Positions 1 through 11,609 of a DNA stretch of 64,000 nucleotides are shown piece after piece. Numbering within the stretch: position 1 is the stretch's first letter; each line of letters begins with the position of its first letter. The notes below the pieces were generated by a model. The model saw nothing but the letters and a program-made list of their open reading frames with translations. It made no database searches and was not told the origin of the DNA. This DNA is from Branchiostoma floridae (lineage: Eukaryota > Chordata > Leptocardii > Amphioxiformes > Branchiostomatidae): assembly GCF_000003815.2 (NCBI RefSeq), contig NC_049993.1, positions 10,197,285 through 10,261,284 of the forward strand, given 5' to 3'. The translations under genes were made by a program, and so were the position numbers.

Positions 1-627
1 CTGCAATTATGCCGTATGATTTCTAATGACAGTGGGATTTTATCACAGCTGAGATGATGGGCTTTCATATGAGGGTAAGTTTGTATGCCAGTATTTTCAG
101 AAAGTTGAGTTATTGGCACTGTCTTTCTGTGCCTTTATGTACACATTTCAATGTGCCAAGGCTTGGCCTGCGTCTCCCCTACAAGAAATGGCAGTGTTGC
201 TACTGAATTAAAAAAAAAAAGAAATAATAAAATGATGAAAAATTTAGCAAAAAGAGATTTGCATTCTGTGACACATTGCGCCATTTTGCATCAACAAGAA
301 TTCGCAATTTTTGGCAACAATGCCTCCGACTGGCACTAATTGACACCTCCAGTCTCTGCTACTTCCAGAATGCCTGCTATAATTTGGTGCCATCTATTGA
401 GATGATTTGATATCTTATTTCAGAACATTTGAAGTTAGTTTATTGTTGTTTATTCTTTATTGTTTTATTGACTCCTATAGCTGTTGACAGCTTATAACTA
501 CAACAGCTACTCTTCCAGGAGTGACAAAATTACACAGAAAAATTGGACACTGGGCATAACATACACAACTACTAACTTCAAAATTAATTGTAGTTACATG
601 TACGTTAGACCTATGTGTGTGTGTGTT

Positions 628-682
628 GACCCCTACCTGAGGTCCGCCCCTCGCTGCGTTCAGTTGTTGGTTCAGCGTGATG

Positions 683-687
<5 letters not shown>
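628..687 (-). pseudogene. Partial tandem copy of RAVER exon 6 with its donor site
   Basis: Bases 628..686 repeat 777..835 at an offset of 149 bp, with only about one mismatch (gatgagg versus gatcagg). The copy includes the donor and codons for TLITLNQQLNAARGGPQ, but lacks the exon's 5' part, the PTB motif and an acceptor. It is therefore an exon fragment, not a usable exon. The two copies are separated by a GT microsatellite, which suggests slippage or unequal exchange. Confidence 0.8.
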
Positions 688-721
<34 letters not shown>

Positions 722-772
722 TGTGTGGTGTGTGTGTGTGGTGTGTGTGTGTGGTGTGTGTGTGTGTGTGTG
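688..772. repeat. (GT)n microsatellite with GTGTGG interruptions
   Basis: Pure GT runs broken regularly by GTGTGGTG. It lies exactly between the two copies of the RAVER exon 6 3' end. Confidence 0.95.
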
Positions 773-785
773 TGTTGACCCCTAC

Positions 786-901
786 CTGAGGTCCGCCCCT
801 CGCTGCGTTCAGTTGTTGGTTCAGCGTGATCAGGGTGGCCATGACGGTCGGGTGGACGCTGGGCAGACCCATGGGCAGTCCTGGGGTCGTTCCAAGAAGT
901 C
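786..901 (-). CDS. RAVER: RAVER-like gene, exon 6 (PTB-binding motif region)
   Basis: Sixth recognisable coding exon of the minus-strand RAVER-like gene, residues about 379-417 of the joined protein. It starts after TATCTGCAG (acceptor ctg at 902-904) with two bases, GA, that complete a glycine codon begun in exon 5, and ends in CAG before GTAGGG. The translation opens GLLGTTPGLPMG and continues into LITLNQQLNAARGGPQ. GLLGTTP fits the [S/G][I/L]LGxxP motif by which Raver proteins dock on the RRM2 of PTB (known for the family). The donor is in phase 0, so more exons must lie to the left of the window. A (AAC)n run at 911-935 sits beside the acceptor. The 3' half of this exon, with its donor, is duplicated at about 628..687. 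Confidence 0.85.
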
Positions 902-1166
902 CTGCAGATAAACAACAACAACAACAACAACACATTAGTACAAAACAAAACTGATATGCTTGAAGAATTATGTTTGTGAGTGGAGAGCAAGAGACCTAGA
1001 GAAAGTACAAGGGATAGAGAGAGGGCAAGATAGAGAGAGAGAAAAAGCAAGGTGTGGTTGGATATGCATGACATTTGGTACATGGGTAGATGCTTCAAAA
1101 TAAAGTACAAGTTCAATACTAGCACTACCTTGATAAGGGTTAGACATCCAGGTAACAATATACACC

Positions 1167-1263
1167 AAAAAGCAGTTGCTCAAATAACTGAACATGATTT
1201 TGGAAACGGTCAGACGTTTCAGGTAGCATCCACTATCTTTCTTCAGTTTTGTAAGTGTCACTG
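1167..1263 (+). mobile_element. Fragment of the hairpin MITE family AGCAGTTACTCAAGCAACTGG
   Basis: Contains diverged forms of AAGCAGTTGCTCAAATAACTG and GGAAACGGTCAGACGTTTC. The full palindromic form is at 60705..60864, another arm is at 56800..56890, and a short fragment lies near 11560..11595. Confidence 0.7.
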
Positions 1264-1809
1264 AATCAGAATGTAAAGTAGAATCATATCTACTAGTTGT
1301 TTGAGTATCTGCTATTTGGTCAATTTACAGTAGTATTGAGTCTCCTAGTGGCTTTCATGTAACAGCAGAACTTCCAGTTTTGATATCTGATGTTCACCCT
1401 CAGTCAAAAATTAGGTGCAAGTTTGGGAGCGCAAAAGCACATCATATGAACTCCCAGCCCTGTACATTATGGATGTCCCTGTAGCTCAACTTGTTCCTAT
1501 CAAAGAGATATCTATTGCAGATACCTGTTCAAATTCTGGGAAAAAATTCTTGGTTGGGACTGCACCTGTCTTTCAGAAAAGACGTAAAATGGGTGTCCTG
1601 TGTTCAAGGAGATGCATCAAGCAGGTAAAAAGCAAAGGACTAGCAAACCCTCCCTGCAAAACTATACCCTACAAAAATAAGTAACTTGTTGATCTACATG
1701 TATGTGCCACCTGGTAAACAACAACTGACCATGTCTGACACTTGCAGACACAAATCTAGACTAGATGCCACTAGGCACTACAAGGCGAACAACTGACCAT
1801 GTCTGACAC

Positions 1810-1951
1810 CTGCAGCTGCGTCCTTCCCTGCAGGGTTCTGCAGCCCCAGCAGCTGGTTGGCTAACAGCTGCAGCTGCACCTGTGTAGGTGGTGTGTTGAG
1901 CAGCTGCGCTGGGTTGGGGTCGGGGAGAAGGCCGTTCTTACCAGGACCAAC
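1810..1951 (-). CDS. RAVER: RAVER-like gene, exon 5 (Leu/Gln-rich linker)
   Basis: Coding exon after the third RRM, residues about 332-378. It starts GTT GGT CCT GGT AAG after an acceptor CAG (rc of 1952-1954), in phase 0 with exon 4, and ends in phase 1 with GCA G before GTGTCA. The peptide contains GKNGLLPDPNPAQLL and QLQLLANQLLGLQNPAG. This matches the GLLPEP...QLLN...LQLLLNPLL stretch that follows RRM3 in vertebrate Raver proteins. The acceptor has a poor pyrimidine tract, so the start is inferred from phase and homology. The last base, G, joins GA of exon 6 to make the glycine of the PTB-binding motif. Confidence 0.82.
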
Positions 1952-2030
1952 CTGGATGTGTATGGATCAACACAAGATGTATAAAACATAATGCCTAACA
2001 TTCCATACACACTCTAGATCTGGTGGACTG

Positions 2031-2365
2031 GTATCACACTGGCTTCTACTTGAATCACACAGGCTCACATAGAATAATTTTAATGAAGTATACATAAAAC
2101 ATTTGAATACCAGATTTGGATGTTGAAATTGATGTGAATACAATTTGTTATCTTCAAGGACACCAAATTTTCTAAACTTCTGGTGCTTTTTTGTATTGAA
2201 ACATTTGCTTTTCAGTTGGATATGAGTCTATGACATAGATATATCACCCTCAGTCCCAGCCCTCCTGCAAGTAGGGTCACCGTCTGGCTAGCAAGTGATC
2301 CAACCTGCGATCGGGCTGGTACCTCACTTGATACGGAATACACCGTATTGTATTCTATTATGTGT
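2031..2365 (+). repeat. Interspersed repeat, 'CACCCTCAGTCCCAGCCCTCC' family, copy 1
   Basis: Shares an ordered set of blocks with 13420..13805: ATCACACAGGC, AATACCAGATTTGGA, CTTCTGGTGC, ATCACCCTCAGTCCCAGCC, GGGCTGGTACCTCA and ATACACC. Its class is not recognised and no clear terminal repeats were seen. A third, shorter copy is at 15435..15550. Confidence 0.75.
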
Positions 2366-2457
2366 ACATACTGAATCACTGTACATGTCTAGGGGTGTCA
2401 TACCCAGCTAGTAATATTAACACTATCACTCTTTTATAACTACAAGTCTCCACTTAC

Positions 2458-2649
2458 AGAACTGAGGGCGGTGGCCATGACAGACATCAGCCCCGGCCCG
2501 TTGTGTCCAGGCGGACAGAAGGCCACCCTGAGGTGGACGTCCTGTAGGGGATGACCGTTGGTTTCCTGTTGCACAATCTCCGCCTGTTCCGGCAGCTCGA
2601 ACTCGAGGACGGCGAACCCTCGCGACTGTCCATTTGGTCCCACGGAAAT
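2458..2649 (-). CDS. RAVER: RAVER-like gene, exon 4 (second half of RRM3)
   Basis: An exon of 64 codons, residues about 268-331, phase 0 at both ends. The acceptor is CCATGCCTTCCAG and the donor TCT/GTAAGT. It encodes ISVGPNGQSRGFAVLEF, the RNP1 part of RRM3, then the last beta strand LQDVHLRVAFCPPG and the start of the linker (LMSVMATALSS). This mirrors the vertebrate GFAVLEYE...LRVSFCAPG. RRM3 is thus split between exons 3 and 4 exactly after MFCQ. A TA-flanked MITE begins only 33 bp upstream of the acceptor, at 2682. Confidence 0.9.
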
Positions 2650-2681
2650 CTGGAAGGCATGGATTACTGTAACTCCTGAAA

Positions 2682-2881
2682 TACTGTAAATGCAGAAATT
2701 TTCGTGGTGGTTTAATGTTTGCGGTTTTAGCGGTGGCCCCACCGCAAACATTTTTTCATGGCAGTATAAAGAGACTACATGTACAGTGCATGGTGCTACC
2801 GCAAACTTAAAACCACTGCGAAAAGTCCTTTTCCCGCTACCGCGAAATCAAATCCCTGTGAACTTAAATGCATTTACAGTA
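2682..2881. mobile_element. TA-flanked MITE, CTGTAAATGCAGAAA family, copy 1
   Basis: Terminal repeats are CTGTAAATGCAGAAA and its inverse TTAAATGCATTTACAG, flanked by TA on both sides, as in Tc1/mariner-like elements. The interior has the mirrored phrases TTTCGTGGTGGTTTAATGTT and ACTTAAAACCACTGCGAAAA. It sits in RAVER intron 3. Other copies are at 17006, 34822 and 47269, with a fragment at 61988. Confidence 0.85.
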
Positions 2882-3170
2882 TTTGTAATACCGTTTTACG
2901 ATCACAGCTTTTGAGGTCACATTTTTATTGGGATGGTATCAGATGATATCAACATTGTTGAATAAAATATTATAGATTTTTCTAATAAATTATGGAAATA
3001 AGATTCTCATTTGCATAAACTGTATTCATTCATCATCTTTTCTATCGAAATAATGTAACACAAGTTGTTCAAAGTATGGAAGTCTTAGGAAAAAGGCCAT
3101 TATAGCGATTCCTCATAAATTATGTAAATGAGACCCAAATTTGCATGATTTATGTATAATTTCCACTAAC

Positions 3171-3640
3171 CTGGCAAAACATGGGTGGGTAGAGCTGGCT
3201 AAATATCCTACTGAGCTGGCTGGTGTCTCGGAAGTCCATGGGGAGTTTCTCCACCAGTAAGCACTTTGAATGGAGACTGTCGTGGGTGAGCAAGTCTGGA
3301 TCCATGATGTCACAGCACAGAATCCTGGTCCCTATTCTCCTGCCTGTGAGCTGAATCTTGGCCTGGAGGGCGGACTCCTTCTTGGTGTATTCCACAAACC
3401 CGTAGCCCTTACTGAGTCCAGTTCTGTCGCTGCGCAGCAGGAAACAGCGTTCTAGGATCCCGAACGGTCTGGCCAGCTCCTGCAGCTGTTCCAGCGCGTA
3501 CAGCTGCGGGAGGTTGGCGATGCAGAGGAGCGAATCGTTGGGCGCCAGCGTGACGGAGATCTGCCGGTCCTTGTAGGAGGAATGGTGCAGTTTGAGGATG
3601 GCGGTGCCAGCCTGGTCACCATTTTGGACTGTCACTTGGG
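3171..3640 (-). CDS. RAVER: RAVER-like gene, exon 3 (end of RRM1, RRM2, start of RRM3)
   Basis: The largest recognised coding exon, residues about 111-267. The acceptor is TTTTCCCTCCAG. Its first two bases, CC, complete an alanine codon opened by the G of exon 2. The exon ends at CAG before GTTAGT, phase 0. It encodes the rest of RRM1 (QVTVQNGDQAGTAILKLHH), then RRM2 with RNP2 LCIANL and RNP1 KGYGFVEY, then RNP2 of RRM3 (CLLVEKLP) up to PPMFCQ. The order and spacing match vertebrate RAVER1/2, nuclear proteins that bind PTB and, in vertebrates, vinculin and alpha-actinin, and modulate splicing. The assignment rests on three RRMs in this order plus the later PTB motif. Confidence 0.93.
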
Positions 3641-4697
3641 CTGGAGGGAAAAGAAAATGGAATTATCATTAATAAAAAATAATTATATACCATTATCAGT
3701 TATTCTGTATTATGTCAGTACAACCAGCATGTCCAGATGATGAAGATGATTTATTTTGTATTGGGGTTAAATTTGTGTGTTTAGTGGTAAACAGAATATA
3801 CTGTATTTGCTGTGTTGCTACAAGTGGTGACAAAACCTGTAGGTTATCAAATTTTTAAGCCACATGGCCGCTTTGTACGGCACTGCAGTGGAACTTCCAG
3901 TTTTTATATCTTGTGTTCTGGATCAGCTGTACTTTGATTTATTTAATATACATGTACATGTAGCTCTTGCAAAAAAGTGGTATATAGGTTTGGGTCCACA
4001 AATATGCAGTTTGACAGACTTTCACTAGGGGGCGCAATGCTCAAGGCCTATCTGAACAGACAAGATACCCAATATACTACAGGCCTATTTCCCTTCACTT
4101 CAATTTGTCCATCCGATAAAAAAAATCTGGCAATTACCTGGAAATGGAACCCTTAAACCCATTTCCCAACAGGGTAAATCAATTTGGTACATGAATAAAT
4201 CATCTTTCCTTACTTCAGTAACGGCCTCATGCGTCATACCATACAGTAATTGGTAAATATTTGTTGATTTATATCATACAACTTACAAGGGCTGTATTTA
4301 CATTCAATATCAGTGTTCCAACTCTGACAGTATTTTGCAGCTCAATAGTTCAATTCGTAAAAAAATCAAACTCGCCTGTGTGCTCGACTGTTGGAAATTT
4401 GCAATGTGCATGAAGTCTTTTTGTTTTATTATATAAGCCTTTGCCAAGAAGTTTAATATGTTATACTTATAGGGCCTCTATATGTGTCTGTCCACAGCAT
4501 ATCTTTATATTTGGTTTACATGTACAGTAATTTGCACAAATGGGGGTTGGGAAACCGAAGGTGAAGTTCAGTAATTGGCCTCCTGGTGGATGTCTACGGT
4601 AATACATATATTTGCATCAGTATTTCTGCTCTTGATGCCTCATTAGTATTCCTGAACACTCAGGGCATGGGGCCACAGTGTCCTTGTTTCCCTCTTT

Positions 4698-5025
4698 CAG
4701 GGCTCGAAATACTACCTGCATATGCACGTTAGTGCAGGTAAAATTGGAGCTGTGCAGGTATTTCTGTATCTACCTGCACCTAACCTGCACTTGTCCATGT
4801 ACTGGGTGTTATACATAAATGTCCTATATATGGATTGCTATTAGCTGCATTGAATGTTACCACCTATTAAGTATAAAAGAAAAATAGCAATGCTTCCTGA
4901 ACAATTTTAGTATAATCCATACTTCCTATATTCAGAGTGGTACAGGTAAAATTTGTCTGGTGCAGGTAATTTTCAATGTTACCTGCACCAGTGCAGGTAT
5001 GCAGAAAAAGGTATTTCGAGCCCTG
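4698..5025 (+). mobile_element. MITE, CAGGGCTCGAAATAC family, copy 1
   Basis: Terminal inverted repeats CAGGGCTCGAAATAC and GTATTTCGAGCCCTG. The direct repeat CCTCTTT lies immediately outside both ends. Inside, the octamer TGCAGGTA and its inverse TACCTGCA occur many times near both ends. No coding capacity. CAGGG-type ends suggest a hAT-like origin, but this is unproven. Confidence 0.9.
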
Positions 5026-7011
5026 CCTCTTTAGACAAAATCATTGAAAATGGCAATAAAAACAATATTGAAATGGCGACAATTGTCTCTTACAAGACAG
5101 ACAAAGCCTGGGAAAGAATGGACTGGATGTTTTAGTCCTGTGGTTTAGCAGCATTTGTTTTTGCAGGATTTTTAACTTTTCTCCCTCGTGTATTAGTTTT
5201 GGGGTCTCCAGAGGATGTCATCCATAAAGTTAAGATAATGTGGCCTCAGAAACATACAAATCTTATAGAATTCATACAAATTTTACACATGAGTTTTGCT
5301 AAATACGCAATACTTACTAATCTGTAGGACCAGTGCGTGGCTAGAACTAGTAGAAGTAAAACCCAAATTACCCTGACATGAGGTTTTCGAAGTTCACGAG
5401 GATGGAAAAATGCCTACTAGTATATACATGTATAGCAAAGAAAGAAAGGTAAATCTCGAACTTCGAAGTCGCCATCTTTTATTGCCCCTCATGTCACACA
5501 ACCCTGGCATTGGTCCATAAAATTACTAATATTCCTATGCATTCTTTAAAACTCATATCTGACTACTTAGGCACCCCTGTTGAAACACATGTTCATGAAC
5601 TCTGTCTTCTGATGTATTTCTTATGCCCTCTCCCCACCTGAAGGCTATAACATGTCAGAGGTGGCAGGAAAACCCATTTATTCCCTGGAAGGTTCCTTGA
5701 ACTTTTGAACCTTGCATTTCCAACAAGACCAATTAGTCATTACTGGGACAATTTCCATTCCCCGGGGATGTTAAATCCAATTTGGCAAAATCTATATGTA
5801 CTAACTCTACTTTTATGATGCAGGCTTAGCTACATGTGAAGTCTTAGTTTTTACCTTTGGCAAGCGATTTATGTTTTGGGGTATTTGTAAATAGCATAAC
5901 TCGAGAAGTCAGCCGTATTGCTGCAAAAAACCTTGTTTTATGTTTTAGAGGTGGCACTTATTATTTTCCTACTGTGTGACACAGAGAATTCCATTCCATT
6001 TCCTTGCTGTCAAGTCACATTTTGCAAACAACTTTTCATATCAACACACATACATGTAGTTTAACAGCCCAATACCTGAAACTTCATTCTTATCAAAGTC
6101 CAACTTTCACAATTCAGAATGGACTACATATACAGTGACTGACTGACTTCAGTTCCCGTTATGTCTGCATTTTTGTTTCGTAAATTTTCGCTTACTCAAG
6201 TACCAGTACTCTTATGCTAATGATTAATTGTACTTGGAGGAAGACAGTCAAAGACAGGCTGACAAAATGATGGCACTAGTTCAAGTTCTCAAACAAAATT
6301 TACAGATGTGCAAAATATCTATTCAGAGGTTGGTATGATAATCGAAGAGATACACACACAAAACAACCCTGCAGATCCACAGTAACCTGCCAGGAGGTCA
6401 AAACTTACACCACTTCATCCTTATGTAAACTGCTATCTACCAACTGATAATCAACACCACAGCACATTCTGAACCAATGATATGTGAAAAAATGCTGCTG
6501 CAGTACCAAGGTCAACCACCAGGACGTCCAAAATTGACCACCCCACCTACACATTTACCAAAAACCATCCCAATCCAGTGGTTTTTGAGATATTTCCCGA
6601 TTCATCAGCCGGACGCAAAACAATCACCTCCATTTTCAGTAGGTCACAATAAGAACTTTGCAAACTGTACAGGGCCAATAATAGACTTATGCACTGGAAC
6701 AGTCACAGTCGTATGGAAGAACGCAAACTGACAGGACATAAACTTGATAAAGGTCACACAATGTACAACATGTTTTCAATTGAGCTCTGAACTTCAAGGC
6801 CATGTCTAGAAATGAGAGAGCAAGCCGTGTGGAGGCGTAAAGCATTAAAAGGAACCGTAATATACTTAGATCATCTCAGCCATTTGAACCATATCAAAAT
6901 GTGACTTTACAGTGACTCATTTAAAACGGGGTTCAAAGAAAGAGCGACATTGGCACTATAGATTGAGAATGACATCATGATAGCCCAAAGAAAATTATAA
7001 CAGAATTTCAC

Positions 7012-7075
7012 ACACACGCACACACACAAAAAAAACCCGCACACACACACAAAAAAAACACACACACAACACGCA
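7012..7075. repeat. (CA)n / A-rich low-complexity DNA
   Basis: Runs of CACACA broken by A-tracts and CGC. Confidence 0.9.
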
Positions 7076-7699
7076 CAACCTGAAGACTTTTTGGTTTTGA
7101 AGGAACAGGTACTAGTAGGGTCTACGGTTTCTCATTTTGGTCAGAATTTCAGCAGTTTAGTTGATGTAAGGACGGATTTCAGTTGTTGGGTCCTAGGGGT
7201 TAAACCAGGAAAATCCTGGCATCATAGGTTACTTCATTCAAAGAGCAAGCATTCCTTGTAGATTGAGCTGCTGGATACCCTGATTTTTTTTAAGGATAAA
7301 GATGACCCTTGTGACTTTCTTCTGGAGAAGAATTGCAAGTGTGCAAGCAGGTTTTTCGTGCACTGGACAGGTCTCAGTCAATGTGGTGCCTGCCCTTTAG
7401 CATTTGCAGACTCGGGGCAAGCTATTACCCCTCTGCGTGACGCTGGCTATATGTCGAGCGCTTGTTCAGAATCGTTCATCTTCGTTAAGACACGACCCTT
7501 CAGTTTACCCCTCCTGATACCATCTCCTCCACAGCCTCTCTACCTTAATGTAATATCTATTGGATAATCCCTGCAGTAATGTACACTAATGTTATTTGCT
7601 GAAACTCTTTCCTGGTATAATTGACACACCACTCCACTCACATGCACATGCATGTTTCATTCATAAGCCTATGTTGATTGGATTATATGGATGACATAA

Positions 7700-7912
7700 G
7701 CGCGCATAGATTTTCTTTGGTTTAGGAAAAAAAATTGAGCATGCAGGAAATCATACAAAACACCCGCAAAATGGACAAATATATGCCATAAATTGCACAA
7801 AGTGCGCATAAATTTTCTTCTGTTTGAGAAAAAAATTGAGCATACTGTAAATCAGACGAAGGCCATTGCAGCTGCAAAATGGGCAAATATAATTGCCATA
7901 AATTGCACAAAA
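7700..7912. repeat. Diverged tandem duplication, two units of about 100 bp
   Basis: Unit 1 (7700..7801) and unit 2 (7802..7912) both run GCGCATA.ATTTTCTT, AAAAAATTGAGCAT, GCAAAATGG.CAAATATA and GCCATAAATTGCACAAA. Unit 2 has a short insertion (GAAGGCCATTGCAGC region). Confidence 0.85.
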
Positions 7913-10258
7913 AATATTGTGGTACCCACCACTTATAACTCCACATAGTGTCTTTCCTCTCATAATTTCTCGTGCGTTTTGTTTTATTTGTCTCTTGGTA
8001 CATTTCAAGTTCTCATCTTTTCCATGATCCTAAGTCTTTCGTCTTTGTCAGAATAGATTCCTTGTATCTTCTGTCAGTTTCCTGGCTATCTCTGGGGAGT
8101 TGTTGAGTTTGTTAAATGAGGAAGGAACAGACCAAAGGGTCTCAGTAACCCTAGCCATGATTTCCCTCCGGATGGATTCAGTCTTCTCCACAGGAAGAAA
8201 GAACAAATCTTGGATGGAGTTGAAATAGCTCGTTAGAACATTTTTAAATTGTTGAAAGCCCGCTGCCGAATCCCCCCAGAACAGGGAAGAATTAGGCCAT
8301 AAAAAATCAATCTGCTGTTTCTCAGATTGAAAAAAAAAGAAAGAACTAGAAAGGCAACATTTGCTCTTGAGCAAATACAGCATATTTCCATCCATCTCCA
8401 TCCTAATACAAAAATGTAGTGTTTCAAATCAACCTTTTGCAGACATTGACCTACCCCAAAACATCCTCGCAAAAATGGATTTTTGAATTCCCCCCCACAG
8501 ACACATGCACCAGAATGGACTCTTCCAAAGCACTCCCGACCATACAAAATGGACTGGTCTACGTGACCCATTTTCCATTCGTAGAGCTAAAGCTATCCGA
8601 ATACCAAATTCTAGATCAGTTAAAGCTTTTTCAAGAACTTGAACATACATTTTTGGTCAAAAATGGCAAAAAATAAAAAAAATTAATAATTCTTTAAGTT
8701 ATGTCAAAATAAATTCCTTGTATGGATTGAAATCTGAAGATGCTGAAATGGAGTATGAGCATGGCAACAGAGTCTGATTCCTGACGGAGTACAATTTCAA
8801 GACATTTAACAGAAAGACATTTTACTTTTTCGGCGAATTTTGCCAAATGTTGAAATTAGTGAAGGGACTTGGTAATGTACATGCAGTAATTCAAGTTTCC
8901 TCCCAGTGATTTGTTTGTTTTCAAGCTGCTAAATGTAAGGGAACACTTAGAGTTGAACTAGATGGGGATCTTTTGCCTAATCGATCTAAAAAGTCAGACT
9001 TCTACTTTTGACTTACAAACATGAAAAGCAGAGATGATTTCATGTCCTGACTTCTCCCCCTCCCCCTCTTCCTCTCATGTCACTTTATCCATTAGTGTGC
9101 TGCACCTGGGATCTATTGGCTTACTGTAGATCTGGAAATATTCACGATGGTTCAAGTTAGCGCTGAGTCTTCCCATTGACCTCTCTATCACTAAATCACT
9201 CTAGTTTTTTGTTGTTCTGGAATCAAGCAAGTTGTTTCGACTCCAAACTTAAAGGCAACCTATATTAGCCCGAGACCATTTTTTTCACTTCTCTAGGTAA
9301 TATGATGGAGCAACACCATATTCCATTCCATACCAACATTCAAGGAGCAAGTATCCGATGCCAAGTCTAATTTTTGTGGGTTACATTATTTAGGAATTCT
9401 TAGCACGGCTTGTTTGTGCACTGTTTTTAATCAAGTTCTAAGTATGAAATAATGATGTAAATGTGGGAATATAGTGCAACTTAGATCGCAAATTTATACG
9501 GATTGCATTATCCAGGTTATTTTATTTCTATCGCTCTAATTAGGTTGCCTTTAAAACAATGCAAAACCCTTCTTTTTTTCCTCCCAGGAAAATAAAGCAA
9601 TCTACAGTGTTAAGTAGATAATTCCCCTCCCCAGAGGGAGTGCTAGAAAACCACTTTGTTCTCACCACAAAATAATCTTCCTATTTTCAGTTCCGTTTTC
9701 TGATCTATGCCTTTTCTGCTGTAGCCAACACAGATTCAATGTCCTGGTTTTGCAAAACAAGAGATATAAAAAACCCAAGTTCTGATACAGTACCTAGGTA
9801 AACCACTAGGGGGCCCAACATCTAATCATGTCTATGATCATAAGTCCATTTTCGTAAGTTATCAATCCATCCATTATCTTTTGAGATAATGCTGCTAAAC
9901 CTGTCACAAACACTACTACAAACACCTGACTAACAAATTCTACCAAAAACAAAACCTTTAAGTTTTTAGAAAAGGTAAAAAAAACAAAAACTGCTGCTAC
10001 AGTCCAAGCATGTATCTCAAAAGCTACAAGTGTAACCAAACTAATTGACACCGTTTAATTTGTCCAGGGCATTACAATAAATTACATACAAAACATGGAA
10101 GTTCTGCTGCAGTGCCAGACATGCACCAGAGGTCAAGGTCAAATGACAAGGTCAAAGGTCAAGGTTGATTTGTGCCCCCTTGTAATGCGGCAGAACTTCC
10201 AGTTTCTGTATCTTTTGTCGTGCTGTACCACTACGGTCTTGTTTACAGACAGGAGTCA

Positions 10259-10575
10259 CAGGACTTTGAAATACCTTTTTCTGCATACCTGCACTGGTGC
10301 AGGTAACGTTGAAAATTGCCTGCACCAGACAAATTTTACCAGCACTACTCTGAATTTAGGAAGTATGGATCATACTAAAATTGTTCAGGACCGTGATTTT
10401 AAATAGATGGTAACAGCTAATAACAATCCGCATGCACCTACACCATAGGACAGTTATGTATAAAACCCAGTACAGAGACCAGTACATGTTAGGTGCAGGT
10501 AGACACCAGATATACCTGCACAGCTCCATTTCTACCTGCACTAACCTGCATACACATGCGGTACTTGGAGCCCTG
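10259..10575 (-). mobile_element. MITE, CAGGGCTCGAAATAC family, copy 2 (reverse)
   Basis: Begins CAGGACTTTGAAATAC and ends GTACTTGGAGCCCTG. The interior matches copy 1 in reverse orientation, including TGCACTGGTGCAGGTAA and CTGCACCAGACAAATTTTAC. The ends are more diverged than in copy 1 and no target duplication is visible. Confidence 0.88.
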
Positions 10576-11609
10576 ATAGAGATAATGATGATGAACAAAC
10601 AACTATATTGTACTGGCCTGGCACCGGTTGCACAAGCTGTATGAAAGCCGCTGTCTAACGTAGCAGACATAAAACCTACATGTCTAAACCTGCCATTATC
10701 CGTAACAACCCGTTATAACGTTGTTATCACAGCCAGGATTGTCTCCGCAAGCACAGTCTGAGTGTCCGCTAAACGCCGTCATCTATCAAGTTGTCTCTAC
10801 ATCCGATATCAAGTTCGTTTCTGAAACTGTATGCGGCTCCTGATTTTTAGTCATTTAAAATAGAATGTCCTATTCTTCATTTTGTACAAAAGATACATGT
10901 AGAAGTTACATTGTATACACAATGTACATTCATAACAAGAGAAGAATGTATAATGTGAAACATGATACACGGTACTATCACATGTAGAAAATGTACATCT
11001 GTCTTCATTGCAGTTTAATGTATACATCATTGTACATGTACGTCAAAAATCATGTAAATTCCTGCATTATCCCTTCTTGACTTATATCAACAATACATTT
11101 TAATTACATTCAATGACAATCAATTTTAAGCCTATTAACCAACCAAGAAATGCTGATAATGCAAAAAAAATTCAAATAATGATAATTATGTACTTAATTG
11201 TGCTGTCTCTAAATATATTAAACTGAGACACTATTTTTGACTAGCAGACACAGTAAATACAAAGCATGGCAAGTACAATGCTACACGATACTTGAAGAAT
11301 TTGACTCCCCAATCATTTATCAGTTCAATTGTCAATATTCTTTTTTAAAGACAACCACAGTTCAGTCTCTTTTGGGCAGGTACTAGTAAGCATTTGTTAC
11401 TATAAGTAGAGGAATGTTTCCAAGCTACGTATACTGCAGTTTTACATATGACTGGTGTGTTTCTCAAAAGGGGGGCTACTATAAGATACAACAAAACTGC
11501 ACAATCGCTAGGACAAACCAGCCCTGCGCAACGAACAAACTACATTGTAGGTTACGCCAAAAAATAGTTACTCAAGCAACTGGATATGGTGTACATTGTA
11601 GGTTCTCCA

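Noticed and set aside
475-1158. Long open frames rich in His/Thr or Cys/Val around 475-1158 on both strands
   Set aside because: They are produced by the GT/CA microsatellite and cross RAVER exon 6 splice sites; no gene of their own.
8048-8401. Open frame of 117 codons on the minus strand
   Set aside because: No recognisable domain, no convincing splice sites or neighbours, and low-complexity T/A runs. Left as unexplained, not called a gene.
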